Source: Nitzschia sp. DOCU1
Lineage: Eukaryota; Bacillariophyta; Bacillariophyceae; Bacillariales; Bacillariaceae
DNA: 64,000 bases
Assembly (NCBI GenBank): GCA_951394045.1
Contig: OX595990.1
Span: 2,596,549-2,660,548, forward strand
Direction of reading: 5' to 3'
Made by a program: the position numbers and the translations under genes. Below are positions 43,601 through 53,386 of the stretch, in pieces (the stretch's first letter is position 1; each line of letters starts with the position of its first letter). The notes beneath the pieces were generated by a model that worked only from the letters and a program-made list of their open reading frames with translations, was not told the DNA's origin and ran no database searches.

Positions 43601-46600
43601 AGTTTTTGCCATAGCCGCTGGCACAACATCGGTTTGCCGATAGAACTTAAAAAAGGTCCAGTCCTTCAATCGGGCATCACGGTAGATATAATTCATAGCA
43701 GTATGACACCAAGTCGCTTTCCCGTTAACCATTCGCATCACACCAAGTGAATCTTTACCAAGCAGCCATGATTCCGATGAAACGACGGGTATAGCAACAT
43801 TAGGATGCGAGAAACGGAAGCGTGATTCTCGCAGAGCAAGATAATGCGCCATTGGCGCAGCGCAAATGTGTGCGTTCACGTGGGCATAAACTCCGGCTAA
43901 TAAGCGACGGAACCCTTCATGACGCGGTGTTCTTTCATTGGAATCCTGCTGTTCTTGGGCATTTATCAGATTCGAAATAACTTCAGCAACTTTGGCGTAA
44001 GCTTGCCGTTCTTCCTTTTGCTGACCTTTAGCTTGATATCCTGTGACATAGAAAACGCATGGTCCATTCATTGCGACTAACACGTTCGTGTTGTACCCGA
44101 GAGATTTGGTCAGAATTGGAGAATGCGTATTCATGAAAGCATCTTGTACGTTTCGAGCAGGGGTGAACCGAAACATTTCATACTCGGTAGATTCACCGAA
44201 CACGTTAAACCACAAATCCAAACAACCTTTAGTTTTCAACATATCCTTCTCGCACGTTTCCTCTGGTAGATTGAAACAACATTCGCAGCCTTTTGCGAAA
44301 CAGCGGTTGACATGAACACAACAGTGGGTATTATGGAATACGCTTGACATAAAGTAGCGACGTCCAGTTTGCTTAGGTTCCTGTGTGCACCAATCAGTGT
44401 TCATTTGTTCGTTGAACAAAAAATGATCAATTCGTTTGTTCTTGTCAGGAAATTCGTAGTTGTCTGAGTTCATAACGAAGTTGATTGCATTAGCATTCAC
44501 GTCGTCGATGCGCAGCTTATTTCCACACGTGTGGCACGTTGCGATGTGACCGTTGTGTTCTCGACATTTGCGCTTATGCCGCATTTCTCGCAGTACTTGT
44601 TTTGGTACAGGTGTGATGTTTCGTTCCTTTTGTCGTCTTGTAATATAAGACTGTGCATCCCTTTTCCTCTTTCGTACTCGTTGCTTAGGATTGCATTTTG
44701 GACACTGAAAAACACGGTAGTCTGAAAAGATCCCAGATTCCAGATCTTCATCTTGGAAAAGCTTTGCGCTGGCTATTTTGCCACAAAATGTAAGTAGTTC
44801 CTTTTTTGCAATCGATCTTGCGGATTTCGACACACTATCATCTTGACATTGCACGTTGTGCATTAACTTTCCCCAATCCTTAATAAACAGCAGAAAGTGT
44901 CCATGAAGCGTTTTTCTTCCTTGTTCTTCTGTCGCCAAGCACCACGCAGTCAACTCACCAAAGATTCCCGGTCCTTTAGCTTTATGCTCCTTGCAATCCC
45001 ATTGGAGCAGGTGTTCGATCACAAGAGTCGTGATACGATCGTATTCTTCGGCACAGAAACCAGGGTAACTGTTGCGAGTTGTCTGACGTTCCAGATATTG
45101 TTCATATATCAGTTCGTTTGACATGGCGTCTATGACTTCTGGCGGTTCATACTCAAAACGGTTCTCTTGAGGTAGGGCATAGCATGAGATGCGATAGTTG
45201 CGTTTATCGTCCGGGGTCAACGTAAGAAAGACAGCGGGAAGACCGAATTCCATAACGTATCCAAAATATTCGCGGCGCGCTTTTTGAGCGGCTTCATTAG
45301 TATGTGGCAAACTTCCGCATGTAGCATGAATGGATCGCAAGAACTGTGCGTTTCGCTGAGATGAATATTGTCTTGGATCATTAGACCTCACTGCTCTAAT
45401 CCCACTTTGTAGTTCATCCACCGTCATGGCACCAACTTGCTCTGCGAACGAGGTTCCTCGAGGATGTGAAAAATTCGCTCGTAAGCAAGTATCTTTGAAT
45501 ATCAGCTCTTTCATGAGGAGATTGAAGACAATCAATATGAACATTGCCCCATGGAACGCACGGTTACCAGATTGTAAATAACGGCGCAGTGTTTTTGTTT
45601 GATTCCTCTTGAAAGCAGTCGGAACTTGAAAAATCTTTGACAGCTGGCCCAATGCCGGATCTCCGGGTAACCCAGAATGACCGTACGGAAATATCAGAGG
45701 AAACGCACGTGAAACAGTGTCGTTGTTGTAGTCCACGACAATATCTGCACTAGGTCGTGCATGAATTCTTGCGTTGAAATTACCATTCTCAAACCGTTCC
45801 ATAACGAATTTGCGAAATTCTTCCTGATTTGCGAAACCACCATTCAAAGTAGTGGGATTGGAGCCATCTGGAAGTACGACTGTGACACTAACATGATTCT
45901 CCAGCACGACGTCCTGAGTTTGAAGAAGGTCTTCGTCGTCACTTTAAATGTTACTTGTTGTCAGCTTCATAATAAGTCGAATATTGGACAATAATTGACT
46001 GCGCACTCCACTTACCAATTTTGTGTCTCAATATATGGTTCCGGAACCGTGTCGGGGATGACAATATTTGCATAGTGACAGTTGTTCGCTTTCAACCAAA
46101 GGAGTGCGCGCTTCACTTTTGCGCCGTCCACCATTACTTGTTTTAACACTGTTGCTCGTTGATCAGTTGTGAAAGGCCCACACAACACGACTAGCAATTG
46201 TCCATTCATTCCCGCACTGTTGAGGTTGTCAATATGCGATACAATCGGTCCAGGTTTGTGATCGTAAAAAGTATGCCAGCCTTGAATATGCTGATGACAC
46301 CCTCCGAAAAAGATCCAACTCTGGCAAACGGTGCGCACTGTACTAACCAACGCCAGTTCCACTTCGTTCAGACAAGTCAGTTCAGGTGGCGGGTCGCCAA
46401 CAAGATATCCCATGATTAGTGCGTCGTCAGGCGGCCACCGTGTCTTCGGACTTTTATCAGAATTGTCTTCCAAATGCTTTTTGCAGCAATTGCAGATGGC
46501 TATGCGGTCCTGCAACTTGTTGTTGTTGTCGTCGTTGTGATTTCAGCTTGCAATTCAACGAATTATGACCTTTCGCACAAAAACCCGATCCATCGATGTC

Positions 46601-46926
46601 AGAATTTTCCACCACTCCACGCCGGCCGTTTTCACTACGCAACTGATGGCTGCCTACATATTTCGAGCATGCCAATAGCATACCACACGCGAGCTGTTGA
46701 AGTCAGCGCTTCCCAACTGACGCTTGCGCAGCCTCAATAAATGCGATTCCCCCACCATTCACCCTCATCCAGGCACGCAAGTATGTTCCGCATATACGTT
46801 ACTTACACGCGCGCCACACCAGCCATCCTCGACGCCCACCAGTTCCGCCATCACGCGTGCCAGCCACTCCCGGCATGATGCCCACAGAACCCAGCCACGT
46901 GTCCAGGCCGAGCCCTTCTTTGCAAT
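40673..46926. mobile_element. About 6.25 kb insertion splitting hisA, carrying a Helitron
   Basis: Everything between the two hisA halves. The triplet AAT occurs at both borders (40670-40672 and 46924-46926), so the exact ends are ambiguous by up to 3 bp. Most of the insert is a minus-strand Helitron Rep-helicase gene. Terminal TC and CTRR signatures of canonical Helitrons are not obvious; helentron/Helitron2-type elements lack these and often target TT or AT sites, which the AATTTT target would fit. An imperfect inverted sequence lies inside both borders (41018-41040 and 46721-46745). Confidence 0.85.
41057..46516 (-). CDS. Helitron Rep-helicase transposase (N-terminus uncertain)
   Basis: Rolling-circle transposase read as three exons: up to 46016, 45941-42568 and 42504-41057. 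The introns (74 and 63 nt) restore frame; the second falls inside the Walker A loop, giving GPAGAGKSKILDS after splicing. The first exon holds a C-x2-C motif (CNCC) and a DUF6570-like region (ALIMGYLVGDPPPELTCLNE). The middle exon holds the Helitron-like N and HUH nuclease region, with AVFLTLTPDD and the metal-binding KTLHGHFLLF (about 44897-44905), and a candidate Tyr region near 43900 (AGVYAHVNAH). The last exon is a PIF1-type helicase: IVDEISF, PIVFIGDFCQLD, HKLQGKSVDNLVVV and VLSRVRTLSGIFL, ending in an acidic tail. The first exon opens without a clear ATG, so at least one upstream exon or start is unresolved; I set 46516 as the provisional limit. Confidence 0.87.
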
Positions 46927-47613
46927 TTTGCCACCGATCGACCAGCGTCCGACTATGCCAAAATGTACGAGCGGGATCAATTGACGGGAGGCCACGTGAT
47001 CATGCTGGGGCCTGGGAATACTGAAGCTGCGACATCAGCCCTCAAAGCGTACCCGAAAGGTCTCCAAGTAGGTGGAGGCATCAATGATACAAACGCGTTG
47101 GAGTGGCTCGACGCTGGGGCGTCGCATGTAATTGTCACGTCCTTTGTGTTTGCGAATGGACAAATTCACATGGAACGCCTCAAGAATCTTGTTGAAATTT
47201 GCGGCAAAGAACGGTTGGTCTTGGATCTGTCTTGTCGGCGGAAACCAGATTCCGATGATAACGACTACTATGTCGTGACCAACCGATGGCAGTCGTTTAC
47301 GGACTACAAGGTCACGCCCGAGAATTTGAAAGAGCTCGCGAACTATTGCGATGAGTTTCTAGTGCATGGAGTGGATGTTGAAGGAAAACAGTGCGGTATT
47401 CTGGAAGATCTTGTAGAACTTCTGGGCGAACATTCACCGATACCTGTCACCTATGCTGGCGGCGTGCGATCGCTGGAAGATATGGAACTCGTTCGAAAGC
47501 TAGGAAGGGATAAGGTGGACGCAACGATTGGAAGTGCCCTGGATTGCTTCGGAGGGGCGCTAAAGTACGATGAAGTTGTCGCATGGCACAAGGCCCAGGA
47601 GGCACAATGTTGA
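46927..47613 (+). pseudogene. HIS6: hisA (HIS6) 3' fragment, interrupted by insertion
   Basis: The remaining 228 codons of ProFAR isomerase, from FATDRPASDYAKMYERD to the stop at 47613. Diagnostic segments: GGHVIMLGPGN, LQVGGGINDTNALEWLDAG, ASHVIVTSFVF, RLVLDLSCRR, EFLVHGVDVEGKQCG, VTYAGGVRSLEDMELV and DATIGSALDCFGG. It is in phase with the 34-codon fragment at 40571-40672; together they give about 262 residues, the usual eukaryotic length. The frame upstream of 46927 runs back through unrelated DNA to a stop and contains no start with HisA character. An ATG at 46963 could only make a protein lacking the first strand and its catalytic Asp. Confidence 0.9.
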
Positions 47614-47686
47614 AGATTATAATCGGCGGCTCCCATTTCAGTAAAATAGCTAACTACTCATGAACGTGATTCTGGTGAAATTGGTC

Positions 47687-48601
47687 CTAGTTATGATTCT
47701 TGAGGAGAGCCACCAGTTCGTCTTGTGATTTGCTTTTGTCATCGGCAAATATTAGTTCCACAAACGCAGAAATAAAATCGTCTTGGGTGAGATTCCCATC
47801 ATTGTCCTTGGCGAGTTTCATGACGCTTTTTCTAGCTTCATTTGCTCCCTTTGCCAGAGTTTTGTCATATTTTGCGACTTTTCCCACCCACGTCCGAAGA
47901 ATGTTGTCCCAGTTATGACTTTGATTTTGCATTGTCAATTGGCGGTCGGCTTCCTGTTGTTCTTCGTCGGCCTTTTCGGGTAGGTCCACAATTTCAGGGC
48001 ACGATTCCACAAAGGCAAGTATATCTCGAAGGGGCGTCTCATCGACCACTGAAATCCAATTGCTTTCCCAAGCTGCACGCGGGAGCTCCATGGTTTCATT
48101 TATTTTCTCGAGGACCGAATCGGGAACCTGCCGTTGTCGATCTCGATTGCGTTCCATGCATTTTTCCAGTGGAGCTTGCACCCAAATAATTCCGAAACTA
48201 ATTGGCTTATAATTCAGCAGCAAGCGATGAATTTGCTTTCTCATTCCTCGTAAATGAAAATTATCGTCCAGCAAAACCAGCAATGGAGGATGAGAATGGT
48301 CATTCGACGTCACCGCAGCAAATTGCTCTCGCAAACGTTCCTCGAGCTGATGCACAGCAACCTGACGAGCTTGATTCCATGCCTCCCGCCGTGCTTCTTC
48401 TGTTTTTTGCGAAACGATTGAGTCTTCAAGTTCATCGTACTCCAAGTGAATCGCTCGTCGGCCAGTCCCCTCGCCTCGTCGGCAATACTCTTCCTTCAAG
48501 CGACGTGCCAACGTACTTTTTCCGCTTGCGGGAAGTCCAGCCAGCAGGATCACGGTTGTCGATCGACTGCCATTGACTGCTTGTGATGCGTTTCCCTCCA
48601 T
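47687..48601 (-). CDS. PSTK: L-seryl-tRNA(Sec) kinase (PSTK)
   Basis: Phosphorylates Ser-tRNA(Sec) so that SepSecS can make selenocysteinyl-tRNA. About 304 residues, single exon; I prefer the start MEGNASQA, while an ATG 15 bases upstream is possible. Visible features: the P-loop LLAGLPASGKST, the family motif LLVLLDDNFHLRGMRKQIH, the substrate-binding segment APLEKCMERNRDR...VPDSVLEKI, and the helical C-terminal tRNA-binding part with NILRTWVGKVAKYDKTL. KTI12, a related ATPase, has a different C-terminus, so PSTK is preferred. It implies that this diatom makes selenoproteins, as others do. Convergent with hisA, 73 bp apart. Confidence 0.83.
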   Translation of the reverse strand: MEGNASQAVNGSRSTTVILLAGLPASGKSTLARRLKEEYCRRGEGTGRRAIHLEYDELEDSIVSQKTEEARREAWNQARQVAVHQLEERLREQFAAVTSNDHSHPPLLVLLDDNFHLRGMRKQIHRLLLNYKPISFGIIWVQAPLEKCMERNRDRQRQVPDSVLEKINETMELPRAAWESNWISVVDETPLRDILAFVESCPEIVDLPEKADEEQQEADRQLTMQNQSHNWDNILRTWVGKVAKYDKTLAKGANEARKSVMKLAKDNDGNLTQDDFISAFVELIFADDKSKSQDELVALLKNHN

Positions 48602-48616
48602 TGTCAGGGCGTGCAA

Positions 48617-49107
48617 GGCATATGGATAGTCAGAAGGAGTACCAGCTTCGTTATGAGCAATCGTCCCCCGACTCTTTGTTTTCGTCGGAACGAAAATGAG
48701 AGACGATGGAAAATGACGTCAGTCACGAATTGAGACATGTTTCGACTAAGACCTCGGGGAGAAAGGGTTTGCCCCGTTCTAATAGTACTTCCCCGGATAA
48801 GTAAGCAAGCCCCAAAGTAAAGCCCACCATATAGTTATCTATTCAAGAGTTCTCCGAATGGAGCGGTACCTCTACTAGCACGAAAGTACGCCGTCCACGG
48901 TAGTGGAGGCTCCCTTCAATACACTAGCTACCTGGCGCGACGAGACTCGCGCAGCTCATGGCACAGCAACATGCTGAAAGACCCTTGAAACTAATGCTAC
49001 TAACTAGTACCTGGTGCAGCCAAGTAGAATAATAGTTGCATTGTAGAAGCATGCATATGGAGTTCTAGTGATGACTTATATTCGGCCGCGACATAATGCA
49101 CGCCAAA
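48617..49107. other. Intergenic region
   Basis: About 0.5 kb upstream of PSTK and downstream of the next minus-strand gene. No gene is supported. Confidence 0.5.
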
Positions 49108-50064
49108 TTACTCCTCTTCGACGTCGTCGCGGAACTCGGCACTGCGTCTTCGAGTACCCGCCGACGCACCACCGGCTGTCTTGGATTTTCGCTTGCGAGC
49201 TTCAGCTGCATCTTGGCGTTTCTGCTTTTCCGCACCCTTGGGAACCCCCAAGAAGGGCTCCAGCACTGGCCAAACATGCTTTGTCCACACTTTCATAAAC
49301 TTCTTCCTGACAAAGAGCAAATTATATCGAATATTGCGAAAGGCTGTCTTGACCGGCTGGGGAGCATAGACGTTCCAATAGCTAGTAAGCCACACATTGT
49401 ATGTTTCCTGGAGTTGTTCCATGGCCAAAGCCAATGGTGCTTCGTCCTCTTCCCAACCCAAGAAATATCCATAGTCTTGGTACTTGCGTTCCAGCTTTTT
49501 GACAAGCTTGGGGTAATCACCATAATATTTAGAAAGAATCGTTGGCACCTCTTCAAGCTTGTTAGGATCATGCTTTTCATAGAAACTCAAAACACGCTTT
49601 CGGGGGACGGCGCCCATTCCTAGTCGAAACCCGATTTGACCGAGCACGTTGTTCTTTGCCATAAAGCCACCAATGTAGTCGCTGGCGTAAAGAACAACTG
49701 GCAAGAGCGTCGTTCCCGTCATGAGAATCAAAAAGACCAGCGGCAAAGTCTTGATTCCTTGAGACTTCTTTTTGGGTGGCATGGGCATACTGCCCACATC
49801 TTCTACACTACGAGCCTTGCTCTTCTTTTTCTTCTTCATGACAGGCTTGTCCTCCTCCTCTTCACTGTCATCGTCATCATCATCATCGTCGTCATTGGAC
49901 TTTGTAGTATGTCCAGCCAGCCCAGGAGGCAGTGGGATTTCCGCAAAGTCACTGGTGCCATTTTGCTCCTCTTCCCCGCTATCTGCAAAAATGCGATCGG
50001 CGACCTCCTGGTCCTCCTTTTTACGATTCCGACGACGAAGTTTAGCTTCTTTTCCGCGGGCCAT
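49108..50064 (-). CDS. Single-pass membrane protein of unknown function
   Basis: About 318 residues, single exon; start MARGKEAKLRRRN chosen because the 11-residue in-frame extension to 50097 is less basic and less typical. A basic N-terminus is followed by an acidic run (about nine Asp, then Glu) and a Lys-rich stretch near 80. One TM helix follows (LPLVFLILMTGTTLLPVVLYA, about 108-128). The soluble C-terminal part contains the motif RKRVLSFYEKHDPNKLEEVP then LSKYYGDYPKLVKKLERKYQ, a pattern seen in uncharacterised protist proteins, and a very basic tail. I would guess ER or nuclear-envelope location from the single TM and charged ends, with low certainty. Confidence 0.7.
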   Translation of the reverse strand: MARGKEAKLRRRNRKKEDQEVADRIFADSGEEEQNGTSDFAEIPLPPGLAGHTTKSNDDDDDDDDDSEEEEDKPVMKKKKKSKARSVEDVGSMPMPPKKKSQGIKTLPLVFLILMTGTTLLPVVLYASDYIGGFMAKNNVLGQIGFRLGMGAVPRKRVLSFYEKHDPNKLEEVPTILSKYYGDYPKLVKKLERKYQDYGYFLGWEEDEAPLALAMEQLQETYNVWLTSYWNVYAPQPVKTAFRNIRYNLLFVRKKFMKVWTKHVWPVLEPFLGVPKGAEKQKRQDAAEARKRKSKTAGGASAGTRRRSAEFRDDVEEE

Positions 50065-50537
50065 TTTGCTCAAATTTTGCTCTTGTAGGATATACAATCA
50101 ATGCTCTTCTCGCTGGATCGGCAACGTTAGTAGTGTTGTTGGAGTTGAGTTGGATGACGATGTGAGAGGACCAGCAACAAGATGGTGCGGACGCCATCAA
50201 GTCAAAAACCCTCAACTTGCTTTTGTCGTCATCCGAACGTATGACGACACGAAGTATCCGGGTTCCTAAAAACGTACAGTAGTTCCACGTGCCGGTAGTA
50301 CAAAAAATGAACGGCTAGCAATGACCATAGCGGTATGTCCGCCACCCGTGACTCCCGTATCATCGGGACTCGGGGGCAGCCAAGGATTTTTCGTCTGTGC
50401 ATGGCGTTTTTGTTCTGCCGTGGCAGCGATCATTCATTCTCGACGATGGAGGGAGAGAAGTATCCATGAAGCTGGCGTAGTATACTGTATCACCTTGACA
50501 ATAGAAGAAGAAGGTCTCATAAACACTGAAAGCCACA
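50065..50537. promoter_or_regulatory. Divergent intergenic region
   Basis: 473 bp between two head-to-head genes; it presumably carries both promoters. No specific motif identified. Confidence 0.35.
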
Positions 50538-52022
50538 ATGGCACCCGATGGTCCTGAGTACAACGAAAAACTTCCAACGACAAAGGAAGGTGATGCCGAT
50601 CCTTCCTCTACTGGTGCTGTTAGCACCGTACGACCAACGCCACCATGCCGTCCTCTGCACGAGAAGGAATTGCACATTGCCCCCATGCTCAATGTTTCCA
50701 AGCGAGAATTTCGAAAATTATTCTCCATTTTATCCACCAAGATCGTTTTGTGGACGGACATGATAGTGGACAGTACCATTGAATATTCGGACAAACTAGA
50801 CGACGTCGTGGAAGGGGACATGGATGTGCCCAACCTGCAAGTTTGTCAAATTGGAGGAAATTCACCCGACATGTGTGGCAGGGCGACGCGGATTGTCGTC
50901 CAAGACTATGGCTATCACGAAGTTAATTTGAATATTGACTGTCCCAGCGATAAAGTGAGCTTGGAACGAGAATTTGGAGCCGTTCTAATGAAAAAGGCGG
51001 ACAAGGCATTTGCCGTTGTTGAGGCCATGCAACAACATGTCCCGGAGGGAACACCCATCTCGGTCAAATGCCGAGTAGGAGTGGATGAATGTGACAATCT
51101 TGAATTTATCGAGTCTTTTGTGGAACGCCTTCGTCCCGTTTGCAAAAACTTTTACCTTCATGCTAGAAAGTGTGTGTTGACGGGACTCATGAACCCCCGG
51201 CAGAATCGAAGTATCCCTCCGCTCAACTTTCCACGAGTCTATGAGATTTGTCGGCGTTTTCCAGACTGTGATTTTTGGATCAATGGTGGTATTCGAACCC
51301 TGGACCATGCCAAGGCAGTATGTTACGGCAACCGGGAAGAGGAACCACCAAACGTTTGCCATGAGGTACCGTGCAAATGCTGCCAATATCCCAATGGATC
51401 TTGTATGGCTCCCCCATCCCCAGAACCTCCCTCCAACTTGAGAGGTTGTATGCTAGGTCGAGCTGCAATGGACAATCCCGCCATTTTCGCCGATGCAGAT
51501 CGCTACTTTTATGGTTTGCCAACAAATCCATGTCGGAATCGACGCCAAGTGTTTGAAAAATATTGCCAGTATTTGGAAGAAATGTACCCACGACGATGTT
51601 GCGACGACGATGAGCGAATCACTTATGCGATACCAGTACCTGACGTTCGACCCAAGGAAGGAGAGTATTGCCCGATTTGTCGTCCCGTGTACATCAAGGA
51701 AGCAAAGGAGGACGAAGATCGAGGGTCGAACGAAAACGAACCTTCTGAAGAGCCTAATAGTAAAAGGATTGAAGATGGAAAGGCAAAGATTGCGCCTCGC
51801 ATCATTTGGCGATCACTCATTCCCATCCGTGGCATGTTCTTTGGCCTTCCCAAAAGCAAACAATTCAACCACAGGCTCGATGTTTTGACCCGCGATGCGA
51901 CGTATCGAGAATGTGGGCCGGGATTCATTATTCGCAAGGCGTTAGAGGATATTATTCCACCCGACGTGCTGGATCAAGACTTTGTCACTTCCGAAGAATA
52001 CCGTCATCGCCGATTCAGTTGA
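50538..52022 (+). CDS. tRNA-dihydrouridine synthase, DusA-type
   Basis: Flavoenzyme that reduces uridine to dihydrouridine in tRNA D-loops. Single exon, 494 residues. TIM-barrel start HIAPMLNVSKREFRKLF, VCQIGGNSPDMCGRA, catalytic Cys in NLNIDCPSDKV (C135), substrate-site K177 (SVKCRVGVDE), FMN contacts in FYLHARKCVLTG (H208-K211), then NPRQNRSIPPLNFPRVY and FWINGGIRTLDHA. The segment following HARK with NR-x-IPPL is the DusA signature and differs from eukaryotic Dus1-4, so organellar or cyanobacterial ancestry is likely. A Cys-rich insert about 275-295 (CHEVPCKCCQYPNGSC) and a further C-x2-C (YCPIC) with an acidic stretch near 400 are unusual additions. No clear targeting peptide is seen. Confidence 0.88.
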   Translation: MAPDGPEYNEKLPTTKEGDADPSSTGAVSTVRPTPPCRPLHEKELHIAPMLNVSKREFRKLFSILSTKIVLWTDMIVDSTIEYSDKLDDVVEGDMDVPNLQVCQIGGNSPDMCGRATRIVVQDYGYHEVNLNIDCPSDKVSLEREFGAVLMKKADKAFAVVEAMQQHVPEGTPISVKCRVGVDECDNLEFIESFVERLRPVCKNFYLHARKCVLTGLMNPRQNRSIPPLNFPRVYEICRRFPDCDFWINGGIRTLDHAKAVCYGNREEEPPNVCHEVPCKCCQYPNGSCMAPPSPEPPSNLRGCMLGRAAMDNPAIFADADRYFYGLPTNPCRNRRQVFEKYCQYLEEMYPRRCCDDDERITYAIPVPDVRPKEGEYCPICRPVYIKEAKEDEDRGSNENEPSEEPNSKRIEDGKAKIAPRIIWRSLIPIRGMFFGLPKSKQFNHRLDVLTRDATYRECGPGFIIRKALEDIIPPDVLDQDFVTSEEYRHRRFS

Positions 52023-52411
52023 TCGTCGTTACCCAATGGCGACTGCGCCGACGCGCAAAATGCAAGGCGGGGCTGCTCTTGGCGATTCGACGAACATCTT
52101 CCTCGTTGACGGTTTCAGGCGTTCAATCCCATTCTTTTGTGGGTGCCGCGAAAGTAGATCTAGCGAGAGTCTTTCAACGGGAAAACATGGATAAAAGAAG
52201 GATTCTCAGATTACCAAATTATGGTTAAAATTCCATTTGGGACTGAAAAGATGGCAACTAAGTGATTCAAGCTTCTTTCTTACGCATACACGATTCTTGA
52301 AGTGCAGATTTTCTTTGAGGTGGCGAACACCAGCTTGTCAAATTTCTGTTGGTGATGAAGTTTGTGCCCGGCAAAAAGGATTTAATTTCTAAGGCAAGTA
52401 TATCAATCCTT
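52023..52411. other. Convergent 3' intergenic region
   Basis: 389 bp between convergent genes; no further gene supported. Confidence 0.5.
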
Positions 52412-53386
52412 TTACCATTGTCGAGGATTCACCCGGATCGTCATCTCGCCCTCTTTCATTCCAAATCCAACGATGGCCTTGCACGCCAGTCGCCATCGAG
52501 GATTATCCTGTAGCATTTGCTTTTCCGCCGGGCGTTGCTGGTTTAGTATGTCACTGCCACTGAGGACAGAAACGGCGCAAGTCCGACAGAGCCCACCAGC
52601 GCCGCAATTTCCACCTGATTTGGTGTCGAATCGCTTCGCAAAGGGATCGTTGAGCTTGACGCCCCGAACCAACATGCCCATTCGCAAGTTCTCTCCGGCA
52701 AACATTTCAATCTGAGTATCGGGCTCGTTCTGCTCTGGAGGATATTGCAAGTTGACCTTAACCTTGGGCTTTCGGCGTAGGCGCTTGATCGTCAATGTAA
52801 AATAGTCTTCAAACCCGGGAACTAACGGTGGCAAAGACTGGATCGCTTCAACCGTCTTATCGTAGGCGAAGCATTCCGTCCGAACTAAGAAATTCTGCTG
52901 CGTCTCTTCGAGTCGACTCCCATCCGCCTTCTCCACGCGTCTCCTAATGACACCCACCTCCGCAATTGAATCTCCGGGAAGAATATCCACGCCTTCTGCA
53001 GGACCTCCAGGTACGATCCCAGTCACAAGTGTAATTCCAAGGCCGTCGTCTCGTCCACCCGCCAATTCAGTCAATTCGAGGCCTAAACCGCGATTTGGCT
53101 GTCGCAGAAAGCTCACTTTCACCGTATCGACAAAATTAGTCCTGTCATCCTTGGGCCTAAGATAGACGCCTTCTTTTTGTTCTGTCGCCTTTTGCACAAA
53201 ATTGGCAGTCCACTCGGTTTCGATTTGATCCAAGGGCAAATTGTATCGATTGAGATCGACCGTCGCTGGTCCTGCTCCCTGCAGAACTTGCGTCGCAATG
53301 TTACGACTCGTCTGCCCGTAGGGGGATGACAAGGCATGGCTCAGGCCCACGAGGACAGAGACAACCAGGCAAATTGACTTTTTCAT
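52412..53386 (-). CDS. PDZ-domain plus [2Fe-2S] ferredoxin-like fusion, probably plastid
   Basis: Single exon, 324 residues. The N-terminus MKKSICLVVSVLVGLSHALS is a signal peptide, so plastid or secretory-pathway location is likely. Residues about 88-205 look like a PDZ fold (RGLGLELTEL, LGITLVTGIVPGGPAEG, LPGDSIAEVG). The C-terminal part is a plant-type ferredoxin: cluster ligands C261, C267 and C270 (NCGAGGLCRTC) and C302 (RWRLACKAIVG), preceded by GVKLNDPFAKRFDTKSG. The first spacing is C-x5-C rather than the classical C-x4-C. An electron-transfer function anchored through the PDZ module is inferred; redox partner unknown. All four Cys are present, so a cluster is expected. Confidence 0.8.
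   Translation of the reverse strand: MKKSICLVVSVLVGLSHALSSPYGQTSRNIATQVLQGAGPATVDLNRYNLPLDQIETEWTANFVQKATEQKEGVYLRPKDDRTNFVDTVKVSFLRQPNRGLGLELTELAGGRDDGLGITLVTGIVPGGPAEGVDILPGDSIAEVGVIRRRVEKADGSRLEETQQNFLVRTECFAYDKTVEAIQSLPPLVPGFEDYFTLTIKRLRRKPKVKVNLQYPPEQNEPDTQIEMFAGENLRMGMLVRGVKLNDPFAKRFDTKSGGNCGAGGLCRTCAVSVLSGSDILNQQRPAEKQMLQDNPRWRLACKAIVGFGMKEGEMTIRVNPRQW

Noticed and set aside
46963..47613. hisA as a complete short gene starting at the ATG at 46963
   Set aside because: This would lack the first beta strand and the catalytic Asp; the true 5' part was found at 40571.
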